DNA of 18,441 bases from Brevibacillus sp. (lineage in GTDB: Bacteria; Bacillota; Bacilli; Brevibacillales; Brevibacillaceae). Shown in pieces: positions 6,888 through 12,755 of this stretch. The notes below the pieces were generated by a model. The model ran no database searches and had not been told where the DNA came from. It saw nothing but the letters and a program-made list of their open reading frames with translations. Location: positions 1 through 18,441 of the forward strand of contig JARDZO010000089.1 of the NCBI GenBank assembly GCA_029240815.1, read 5' to 3'. Numbering within the stretch: the first letter of the stretch is position 1; each line of letters starts with the position of its first letter. The position numbers and the translations under genes were made by a program.

Positions 6888-6917
6888 TTGACGTTACATT
6901 CAGAATTCATATACGAT
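6888..6917 (+). promoter_or_regulatory. Sigma-A promoter for the GntR-type regulator
   Basis: TTGACG (6888-6893) and TACGAT (6912-6917) are separated by 18 bases; each is close to consensus. The start would fall near 6924, giving a leader of about 23 bases with AAGGAGAGGTG before ATG 6947. Confidence 0.55.
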
Positions 6918-6946
6918 TATTTCAGTAGCTAAGGAGAGGTGAATTC

Positions 6947-7894
6947 ATGATAAAACTGATTCTCCAGAAGGATTCCAATGTTTCCTACCACGAACAGCTG
7001 TACCAACAAATTGCTGCCCTGATTAGGAGTGGAGAGCTGCCCCCGAATGAACAGCTCCCGACCGTCCGGGAACTGGCTGCGCAACTGAAAATCAACTACA
7101 ATACCGTGCGCAGCGTGTACCTGCGACTCCAGCAGGAAGGTATGGTCGACTCCAGGCAGGGTCGTGGAACGATTGTAAGCAACGTGGTAAATGATCCGCT
7201 GCTGACGCGGAATCCGGCTCATTTGGCTTTATTGGCGAAAGAGACCTTGCACAAAGTAAAGGCAATGGGCTATTCCATGGATGAGTTCACCCGAGTACTC
7301 TCTTCGGTCATGCAAGAAATTAATCAGTTCCCCGTCTTGTTTCTTAGGTTTACAGAGCTGGAACTGGCAGAGTACTTGCGTCTCGTGCAATACCATTTGC
7401 CGAGTGCAATGGTGGAAGGACGCACCTTTGAGGATTTTATCGGACGACTTGAGCAGGATGGGAGCTTCCTGCAGCAATACAAGGCGATTGTGACGCACCC
7501 ATCGGTCAATTTGCGCATGATGAAGCAGACATTACCGAGAGAAGCGCCACCGCTCGTCAGTCTCGATTTTATTCCCGATCCGACCACTGTCATTCCGGCG
7601 ATGGAAGCGTATCCTCGCCATACCAAGGTCGGTCTGATTTGCGCAACGATTCGCGGTGCTGCAGGGATGATCAATGATTTGTACAATGCAGGCATCACCC
7701 ATTTGGATCTGCGCACCATCGAAGCCAACCATCCAGACGTGTTTGAACTGATCGCGAATTGCGATGTGGTGTATATTTCGAAGCCCGGGTATATGACTCG
7801 ACCTCACTTGCTGACGTTACCCAAAGTAAAGGAATATCAAGAAATTCCAGACCACCACGGCATCAATGAATTGCGCAAGATTGTCACTCAGTAA
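6947..7894 (+). CDS. GntR-family transcriptional regulator with unassigned C-terminal domain
   Basis: A 315-residue protein. Residues about 10-75 form a GntR winged helix-turn-helix: YHEQLYQQIAALIRSGELPP, then LPTVRELAAQLKINYNTVRS as the recognition unit and QEGMVDSRQGRGTIV as the wing. The remaining 230 residues do not look like the common FCD, UTRA or aminotransferase (MocR) partners; they contain a helical part and, from about 200, alternating strands and helices (HTKVGLICATIRGAAGMIND, then GITHLDLRTIEAN, CDVVYISKPG) suggestive of a small-molecule binding alpha/beta fold. The regulator has its own promoter and a strong ribosome site. The EamA exporter starts 66 bases downstream on the same strand and could be its target; that is inference only. 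Confidence 0.85.
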   Translation: MIKLILQKDSNVSYHEQLYQQIAALIRSGELPPNEQLPTVRELAAQLKINYNTVRSVYLRLQQEGMVDSRQGRGTIVSNVVNDPLLTRNPAHLALLAKETLHKVKAMGYSMDEFTRVLSSVMQEINQFPVLFLRFTELELAEYLRLVQYHLPSAMVEGRTFEDFIGRLEQDGSFLQQYKAIVTHPSVNLRMMKQTLPREAPPLVSLDFIPDPTTVIPAMEAYPRHTKVGLICATIRGAAGMINDLYNAGITHLDLRTIEANHPDVFELIANCDVVYISKPGYMTRPHLLTLPKVKEYQEIPDHHGINELRKIVTQ

Positions 7895-7960
7895 AAATGT
7901 GTCCTCATTTTTTTATCCATCTTTTTTGCAGTCAACCGATAGTTGAGGAGAACGGTCACA

Positions 7961-8869
7961 GTGAATCGAGCATACGTGATGTTGATTGGGTCTGTCTTTT
8001 TGTGGGGACTGACTGTAGTACCCATGAAATGGACGCTGGAAACGATTCAGCCTTTTACTTTGATGTTTTTACGACTATTGCTTGCCAGCTTATTCCTGCT
8101 TCCTTATGCCTGGATACGCAAGCGTAGATCGCCAGAACGATCGGCGCCGATCCCTTGGATGCGCATCGCGATGCTTTCCTTTACGGGAGTAGCCGGTTAT
8201 TTTTGGCTTAATACATACGGAGTATCGTTGACAAGTGGCGTGAATGCCAGCATCATCTCCGCCACGTTGCCTTTGTTTACCCTGTTATTAGCAGCCTTTT
8301 ATTTAAAAGAGCAAATCATGCTCACCCAATGGATGGGACTTGCGCTGGGGATTGGTGGGGTCCTCCTGATCACGATTCAACCGCAAGCCACTGGACAGCA
8401 TTCGCTGTGGGGCGATTTTCTCGTCCTAGCCTCGCAGCTCATCTGGACGGTTTATGTCGTGCAGTTGAAGCGTCCAAGAGGAGAAGAGAAGATATCCAGT
8501 GAAATGTTTACTGCGCTGTCCTTTTTTCTCGGTAGTCTGATGCTTTTGCCATTTGCTGCGTGGGAGATGTGGCATCATGGCTTGCCGACAGTATCTGGAA
8601 AATCGTTGCAAAGCTTTCTGTTTTTGGTCTTCTGTTGCACGATGCTGGCGTACTTGCTGTGGAACAAGGCTCTGGAGACCATCTCGGCGGCAAATGCCGG
8701 TATTTATTTAAATGCAATCCCTTTGTTTAACGTCCTGACAGCAATCCTCTTGCTGAACGAACGTATGAGCTGGCGGACGGTATTTGGCGGCATTTTCGTC
8801 CTAGCTGGCGTCGTCTGGGCAAAGTGGCGAAAACACCCGCGCGCTCACGTCTCCGTGAAGATGGACTAG
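7961..8869 (+). CDS. EamA/DMT-family permease
   Basis: A 302-residue membrane protein with about ten helices in two EamA repeats: the first from AYVMLIGSVFLWGLTVVPMK, the second from about residue 150 (LWGDFLVLASQLIWTVYVVQ) to the end. Drug/metabolite transporters of this type usually export amino acids, nucleosides or other metabolites; the substrate cannot be told. The frame is open to a TTG at 7943, but GAGGAG at 7945-7950 lies ten bases before GTG 7961, so GTG 7961 is the likely start. The C-terminal tail (KWRKHPRAHVSVKMD) is basic. It follows the GntR-type gene by 66 bases with only a weak AT hairpin between, so the two may share a transcript. Confidence 0.88.
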   Translation: MNRAYVMLIGSVFLWGLTVVPMKWTLETIQPFTLMFLRLLLASLFLLPYAWIRKRRSPERSAPIPWMRIAMLSFTGVAGYFWLNTYGVSLTSGVNASIISATLPLFTLLLAAFYLKEQIMLTQWMGLALGIGGVLLITIQPQATGQHSLWGDFLVLASQLIWTVYVVQLKRPRGEEKISSEMFTALSFFLGSLMLLPFAAWEMWHHGLPTVSGKSLQSFLFLVFCCTMLAYLLWNKALETISAANAGIYLNAIPLFNVLTAILLLNERMSWRTVFGGIFVLAGVVWAKWRKHPRAHVSVKMD

Positions 8870-8995
8870 TGTCATATCGAGAGGAATCGTGACAGGACAA
8901 TAGCTGATTTTGTAAACGCACTAGACAGGTGTCCATGCCAATGCCTCATCACCTACATACCTTGTTGATGTACCGATTAAGAGGGGGTGAGGTTA

Positions 8996-9211
8996 ATGGG
9001 TTGCGGATGCAGAAGTAGATCTCATTGCAAATGTCACGTTCGGAAATGCTGTAAAAAGAAATACTATAAAAAACACTGCTACTATAAGCCTGTTTACAAA
9101 ACGGAGTGCAGAAGTAGCCATGGTAGCTGTGGCCACCATGGAGGCAGCTGCGGGTACGACGGTTATGGTCACGGGTCCTCTTCCGGTTATGGTGGCGGCG
9201 GCAAGTACTAA
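8996..9211 (+). CDS. Small Cys/Gly/His/Tyr-rich protein, 71 aa
   Basis: A 71-residue basic protein with ten cysteines (residues 3, 5, 11, 13, 18, 19, 28, 38, 45, 52), seven histidines, many tyrosines and a Gly/Ser-rich tail ending GYGGGGKY. The first half is Cys/Lys/Tyr-rich with CxC and CC pairs; the second half is Gly/His-rich. No signal peptide or membrane segment is seen. The composition resembles small structural proteins of spore coats or exosporium, or a metal-binding peptide, but I cannot assign a family. GAGGGGGTG precedes ATG 8996; an in-frame GTG at 8987 overlaps that ribosome site and is less likely. A strong terminator follows at once, so the gene stands alone. No convincing sporulation sigma-factor promoter could be read upstream. 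Confidence 0.75.
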   Translation: MGCGCRSRSHCKCHVRKCCKKKYYKKHCYYKPVYKTECRSSHGSCGHHGGSCGYDGYGHGSSSGYGGGGKY

Positions 9212-9222
9212 TTCATAGCGAT

Positions 9223-9244
9223 AAGCGCCTTCGGGGCGCTTTTT
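9223..9244 (+). terminator. Intrinsic terminator after the Cys-rich gene
   Basis: AAGCGCC (9223-9229) pairs with GGCGCTT (9235-9241) around a five-base TTCGG loop, followed by a T run. It starts 12 bases after the stop codon. Confidence 0.88.
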
Positions 9245-9287
9245 CGTTTTACTTTCGGAAAGTTTATTTTCGATGACGCGATACGTA

Positions 9288-9315
9288 GCAAAGTTTTCTA
9301 ATTTCGCAACTTTGC
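9288..9315. repeat. Inverted repeat upstream of the DUF4870 gene (possible operator)
   Basis: GCAAAGTT (9288-9295) is perfectly repeated in inverted form as AACTTTGC (9308-9315) with a 12-base spacer. The right arm overlaps the possible -35 of the downstream gene. With a 12-base spacer it could be an operator or a leader hairpin. Confidence 0.4.
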
Positions 9316-9339
9316 GCCTATTCTGTCGTACACTAGAAA
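9312..9339 (+). promoter_or_regulatory. Possible promoter for the DUF4870 gene
   Basis: TTGCGC (9312-9317) and TAGAAA (9334-9339) are separated by 16 bases. Both are imperfect. The position suits a short leader to the gene starting at 9361/9364. Confidence 0.3.
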
Positions 9340-9363
9340 TATCCATATATAGGAGGAGTCATG

Positions 9364-9714
9364 ATGAATCATCTGTACGGAAAAGAAGAGCGGATGTGGG
9401 CCATGATTGTCCACCTGTCTGCCCTGATCGGATTTATTATTCCGTTGGGGAACGTACTGGGGCCTCTGATCATTTGGTTGATCAAAAAGGAAACGAGTCC
9501 GTTCATCGACATCCATGGCAAGGAAGCATTGAACTTCAGCATTACAGTTACGATTTACGCCGCCATTTCTTATCTGTTGGTCATTATTTTCATTGGAGCG
9601 TTGCTTTTGATCGCATTGTTCTTGTTCTGGGCTGTATTCCTGATTATGGCTGCAGTCAAGGCCAATGAAGGAAATGAATTCCGCTATCCGCTTACGTTTC
9701 GTTTTATTAAATGA
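9364..9714 (+). CDS. DUF4870 domain membrane protein
   Basis: A 116-residue protein with three hydrophobic segments. The layout is typical of DUF4870 (Tic20-like) proteins: EERMWAMIVHLSALIGFIIP at the start, GPLIIWLIKKETSPFIDIHG in the middle, then GKEALNFSITVTIYAAISYL and a final helix before KANEGNEFRYPLTFRFIK. These proteins are widespread in Firmicutes and have no firm function. AGGAGG at 9351-9356 is four bases from ATG 9361 and seven from ATG 9364; the spacing favours 9364, but the two differ by one methionine only. A strong terminator follows 17 bases after the stop. An inverted repeat upstream may control it. Confidence 0.85.
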   Translation: MNHLYGKEERMWAMIVHLSALIGFIIPLGNVLGPLIIWLIKKETSPFIDIHGKEALNFSITVTIYAAISYLLVIIFIGALLLIALFLFWAVFLIMAAVKANEGNEFRYPLTFRFIK

Positions 9715-9731
9715 AAAACATGTGTATGTGG

Positions 9732-9761
9732 GGCCGTTCCAGTTGGAGCGGCCTTTTTTTT
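9732..9761 (+). terminator. Strong intrinsic terminator after the DUF4870 gene
   Basis: GGCCGTTCCA (9732-9741) pairs with TGGAGCGGCC (9744-9753), with one G-T wobble, followed by eight T. This isolates the structured region downstream from the DUF4870 transcript. Confidence 0.9.
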
Positions 9762-9799
9762 ACAGAATTTATCAGTTTTTTTGTGTGCCATGGTGGTGG

Positions 9800-10315
9800 G
9801 GAGAAGCAGGTTTCCGATCTGCGCTCCGCCTGGAAACCTGCTTCTCCAGTTTCTAGCTACCTGGTATTAAGAGGTTAAAGGGATCAAAAGCTTATTCTAT
9901 TAATCGCTTGAGCTTCGAAGGGCGTTGGTGAAACAAGAAAAGAATGAAGTCGACAAATATGCCTGTTCGACTTGTTACGGGAGCGATTGAATAAGAAGAA
10001 CCAAGTTTTCCTTATTCTTAGGCATTGTCCCACGAAGGGTTATTTCTAAAAAGAAACTTCGTGGAAGGCCCTCAGAATAAGGCAATTGGAGACCCAAAGC
10101 TGGCCGAGGAACACCCACCAAGGCGCTATGGAAAAAACGAAACACGGTTTTAAGCGTCCACCTCTGAAGATCTCCCTGAGACGGCTACTTTGGACGCGGT
10201 TTCGTTTTTTACATGGACCCGGACAGGGATGACCCCCAGTAGGTGTTCCTATAAAGCTAAAGCGTTTTCTCCTTTTTCCTCTCCTCCACTACAGTCCGAC
10301 CGAGCGGCCTTTTTT
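9800..10315 (+). ncRNA. Large structured non-coding RNA candidate, family not recognised
   Basis: The 697 bases between two genes (9715-10411) hold no plausible reading frame but many nested complementary arms. Stem A: 9800-9815 with 9832-9847, 16 perfect pairs. Stem B: 9891-9897 with 9989-9995 and, after a four-base bulge, 9902-9908 with 9982-9988; hairpin C, 9947-9953 with 9967-9973, lies inside it. Stem D: 10001-10018 with 10074-10089 enclosing hairpin E, 10030-10037 with 10057-10064, itself capped by 10043-10047 with 10052-10056. Stem F: 10107-10115 with 10242-10250 enclosing G, 10132-10143 with 10199-10210, and H, 10154-10160 with 10191-10197. A T run at 10310-10315 follows. No clear consensus promoter was found; a poor extended -10 lies at 9862-9870, in which case stem A would be upstream DNA. 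The strand rests on the terminator. It lacks motifs I know of RNase P, tmRNA, SRP RNA, T-box or group II introns. Confidence 0.55.
10293..10315 (+). terminator. Probable terminator of the large structured RNA
   Basis: AGTCCG (10293-10298) and CGGCCT (10305-10310) can pair with one T-C mismatch around a six-base loop, and six T follow (10310-10315). The stem is short and imperfect, so this is a moderate call. The right part, GAGCGGCC plus T run, is identical to the end of the terminator at 9732-9761. Confidence 0.5.
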
Positions 10316-10411
10316 GCCATCATTTTGAATTTTCATGCAAGAATAAAAAGGAGGGAATGTCTTCGATCACGAAATGAAATAGGTGTATATGGGTGGAAGG
10401 GGTGTCCAGGT

Positions 10412-11560
10412 ATGCTGACAGGGGTTACGGTTGTTGATTTTTCGCGCCATCTTCCCGGACCAATCTGCACCATGAGATTGGCAGATTTGGGGGCTGAAGT
10501 CATGGAGATCACTTCGTTTCCCGTCAGTGATCACGGAAAGTCGACTAATACAGCCAGCCGGGAAGCCAGGGAGACGGGAGCGTTTTACCTGCGTTCACAT
10601 CGCAATCATAAAAGCATATCGCTGAATTTGCGTACGGATGAGGGAAAGGCGCTCGCGTTTGCTCTAGCCAGGCAGGCTGATGTGGTGGTTGAGAGCTTTC
10701 GGCCAGGGGTGCTGCGCCATTTAGGATTGGATTACGACAGCCTGTGGGAAGTCTATCCATCCGTCATTTATTGCTCGATTACGGGTTATGGACAGAGTGG
10801 TGAGATGTATCAGCTAGGGGGAAATGACCTGAACATTCAAGCGGTGAGCGGATATTTGTCAACCGTACGTGATGCCGAAGGAAAGCCTGTCATCGCTGAT
10901 CTCCCATTGGCGGATTACGCTGTTGGCTTATACGCCTGTGAGCAGGTATGTGCCGCCCTTGTCCAACGTTCCCGTACTGGTCGTGGTGCATACCTGGACG
11001 TCGCCTCAGGGGATCTCTTGTCATCGTGGATGGGGTTGCACGCAATCTTGAGCAAGAGCAGTGCGCCCAAAGACTATAGCTCGGTACGCAAAGGGCTGCT
11101 CTCTTATCAAGTGTACGAAACCGCAGATGGCCAATATGTTGCACTCGCGGCGCTGGAGGAAAAGTTTTGGCACAATTTCTGCCGGGCGGTAGGACGACAA
11201 GACTGGGAAATTCTTTATCAGGCTGCCGTTGACGAGCATGCAGAAGTGTACGAGGATGTAAAAACACTTTTTCTATCCCGAACCCAATCGGAGTGGAGCG
11301 AGCTGGGCATGGAAGTGGATTGTTGCCTCACTGCTGTTGAAGAAAAGGAAAATTGGGCGGAAAGTCCGTATGTGACCAGTCGAGAGATCGCTTACACCCT
11401 GCCATACCTGGAAAGAAAGGAAGCTTCTTCGTCCGATCACATATCACCCGCATGGTACACGGACCACACCCACGATCTACTGAGAAAGAAATTGCATCTG
11501 ACCGAAGCTGAGCTTAGTCGTTTGCAAAAGCATGGTGTCATTCCAGCCATACGATCGTAG
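10412..11560 (+). CDS. CaiB/BaiF-family (type III) CoA-transferase
   Basis: A 382-residue protein of the type III CoA-transferase family, which moves CoA between acids through an aspartyl-CoA thioester or, in the AMACR branch, racemises 2-methylacyl-CoA. Family stretches are clear: LTGVTVVDFSRHLPGP at the N-terminus, MRLADLGAEVMEI, then ADVVVESFRPGVLRHLGLDY, SITGYGQSG (122-130) and GGNDLNIQAVSG (136-147), where Asp139 aligns with the catalytic Asp of the GHDxNY motif. The His of that motif is Asn here. The frame is open upstream to 10190, but that part would run through the structured RNA region; GGAAGGGGTG before ATG 10412 and the family N-terminus fix the start. The crotonase gene follows 19 bases later, forming an acyl-CoA operon whose substrate is unknown. 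Confidence 0.9.
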   Translation: MLTGVTVVDFSRHLPGPICTMRLADLGAEVMEITSFPVSDHGKSTNTASREARETGAFYLRSHRNHKSISLNLRTDEGKALAFALARQADVVVESFRPGVLRHLGLDYDSLWEVYPSVIYCSITGYGQSGEMYQLGGNDLNIQAVSGYLSTVRDAEGKPVIADLPLADYAVGLYACEQVCAALVQRSRTGRGAYLDVASGDLLSSWMGLHAILSKSSAPKDYSSVRKGLLSYQVYETADGQYVALAALEEKFWHNFCRAVGRQDWEILYQAAVDEHAEVYEDVKTLFLSRTQSEWSELGMEVDCCLTAVEEKENWAESPYVTSREIAYTLPYLERKEASSSDHISPAWYTDHTHDLLRKKLHLTEAELSRLQKHGVIPAIRS

Positions 11561-11579
11561 AGAGGAGAATCATCCAACT

Positions 11580-12353
11580 ATGGAGCAAGCACAAAAACCG
11601 CCAGTATGGACTGAATGCGTCGATGGAGTATGGACAATCACACTAAATCGTCCGCAGGTCCTCAACGCTATGACTATCGGGATGTTCTATTTGCTAAGAG
11701 ATGCGATCGAACAAGGGGCGAGGGAGGAGCGGGCTGACGTCGTGCTGCTGAAAGGAGCAGGGGGCAACTTTTGTTCGGGAGCCGACTTGAGTGTTCTGGG
11801 TGCCATGAGCGAGAAGGCACAGGCAGACGAGGCACTGACAGTGATCAACGAGTTTTTGAGCCGGTTGCATCACATGCCGAAGCCTGTTATTGCCATGGTG
11901 GAGGGAGCGGCTGTAGGGGCAGGGCTGAATTTGGCCTTGCATGCTGATTTCGTCGTTGCCACGCATCATGCAGTCATTCAGGAGCCTTTTGTACATATCG
12001 GGCTTACTACTGATTTTGGGGGGACGTATTTACTGCCTCGATTGGTCGGGATCGCACAGGCAAAACGCTTGGCATTGCTCGGCGAAAAGCTGTCTGGGAC
12101 AGAGGCTGAGCGCATCGGACTGATCTATAAAGCAGTGGATGCTGCTGTGCTCGCTGAAGAGGTGGAGAAGTTGATCGCGTCCGTCCGCCGTGTGCCTAAA
12201 CAGGCATTTGCCGTGACCAAGGATGGCTTGACTCGCGCACAAGGCATGGATCTGGAGCAGTCGCTGGCATGGGAAAAGGTACAACAACCCGCTCTGATTG
12301 CTCACCCGGATTTTCTGGCGTTAATTCAGGCAAAGCGAAAAAAGAATCAGTAA
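11580..12353 (+). CDS. Enoyl-CoA hydratase/isomerase family protein, PaaG-like active site
   Basis: A 257-residue crotonase-fold protein of standard length. Oxyanion-hole segments are present: NFCSGADL (63-70) and GAAVGAGLNLAL (109-120). The two glutamates of classical enoyl-CoA hydratase (CELA and QPE) are replaced by Asn118 and Phe137, while TDFGGTYLLPRLVG keeps an Asp (145) at the place of the catalytic Asp in PaaG-type isomerases (PDxGGT). This favours a double-bond isomerase (PaaG-like or delta3-delta2 enoyl-CoA isomerase) over a hydratase. ATG 11580 follows AGAGGAG by a rather long 12 bases; the upstream in-frame ATG at 11532 lies inside the CoA-transferase gene without a ribosome site. 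No paa genes are nearby, so phenylacetate breakdown is not implied. Confidence 0.88.
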   Translation: MEQAQKPPVWTECVDGVWTITLNRPQVLNAMTIGMFYLLRDAIEQGAREERADVVLLKGAGGNFCSGADLSVLGAMSEKAQADEALTVINEFLSRLHHMPKPVIAMVEGAAVGAGLNLALHADFVVATHHAVIQEPFVHIGLTTDFGGTYLLPRLVGIAQAKRLALLGEKLSGTEAERIGLIYKAVDAAVLAEEVEKLIASVRRVPKQAFAVTKDGLTRAQGMDLEQSLAWEKVQQPALIAHPDFLALIQAKRKKNQ

Positions 12354-12392
12354 TGTTCAATGCTGTTTTCCTTGCTTAGGGAAGATTATCCG

Positions 12393-12421
12393 TTGAGCGA
12401 TAAAGGAATCTATGGTAGAGT
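12393..12421 (+). promoter_or_regulatory. Sigma-A promoter for the 195-nt RNA
   Basis: TTGAGC (12393-12398) and TAGAGT (12416-12421) are exactly 17 bases apart, and TGG directly before TAGAGT adds an extended -10 element. The predicted start (about 12428) falls two bases before the closing stem of the RNA. Confidence 0.6.
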
Positions 12422-12427
12422 AGACGT

Positions 12428-12625
12428 ATCAAGATCCTGCGATGTACGTAAGGCCGTAAATGTTTCTAACCTTATACGTTTTTTTCGGGAGACGGAATCT
12501 CGTGATGGAAGTCAGGCCCACCTCCTTTTAGGATGCATGGGAAGGCAGAAGTTCGGAAGGGTCACCCACCTGTGTGAGCGCAGGTTATAGAAACATGAGG
12601 TCAACGGCAGAGCGGGGACTTGTTC
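12428..12625 (+). ncRNA. Rod-shaped RNA of about 195 nt, 6S RNA-like candidate
   Basis: The 402 bases between the crotonase and the next gene hold this RNA and a terminator but no plausible gene. From the predicted start the 5' arm 12430-12440 (CAAGATCCTGC) pairs with 12612-12622 (GCGGGGACTTG), ten of eleven positions with G-T wobbles. A lopsided internal loop (12 bases left, 3 right) follows, then GCCGT 12453-12457 with ACGGC 12604-12608, then 12460-12468 with 12588-12596 (nine pairs) and ACCT with AGGT. The top holds small hairpins, GAGA/TCTC near 12490 and TCCT/AGGA near 12524. Paired ends, an unpaired patch and a length near 190 nt are what 6S RNA shows; 6S binds RNA polymerase holoenzyme. 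I cannot match conserved 6S sequence, so the RNA call is firmer than the family. Confidence 0.55.
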
Positions 12626-12667
12626 TGCAATCAATCAAGCTCTCGTGCAAAAAATAGAATGCGAAAC

Positions 12668-12706
12668 AAAAAACCACTTGGAACATAATGTTCTAGGTGG
12701 TTTTTT
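12668..12706. terminator. Very strong bidirectional terminator
   Basis: Six A (12668-12673) and the arm 12674-12686 pair with the arm 12688-12700 and six T (12701-12706), about 16-18 pairs in all with a few wobbles. It can end transcripts from the left (the 195-nt RNA or its precursor) and from the right (the minus-strand Gln/Gly-rich gene ending at 12756). Confidence 0.9.
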
Positions 12707-12755
12707 GTTGGGCAGGAAGTCAGTTGAGGCAGCCCCATCATCGGTATCGGTAACT

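Noticed and set aside
7893..7912. AAAAATG/CATTTTT hairpin between the GntR and EamA genes as a terminator
   Set aside because: The stem is almost all A-T with one G-C pair and would be too weak to terminate.
8954..8966. CATACCTTG upstream of the Cys-rich gene as a sigma-K or sigma-E -10
   Set aside because: No matching -35 at the right distance; the -10 itself is imperfect.
10350..10385. AGGAGGG followed by a six-codon frame as a leader peptide before the CoA-transferase gene
   Set aside because: The ribosome site is only about one base from the ATG and no attenuator pairing follows.
10190..10411. N-terminal extension of the CoA-transferase frame into the structured region
   Set aside because: The family N-terminus (LTGVTVVDFSR) and a ribosome site place the start at 10412; the extension has no homology and crosses stems and a T run of the RNA candidate.
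12540..12560. GGAAGGCAGAAG resembling the SRP RNA tetraloop region
   Set aside because: The conserved GGAAGGAAGCAGC with its partner strand is not present, so the 195-nt RNA is not SRP RNA.
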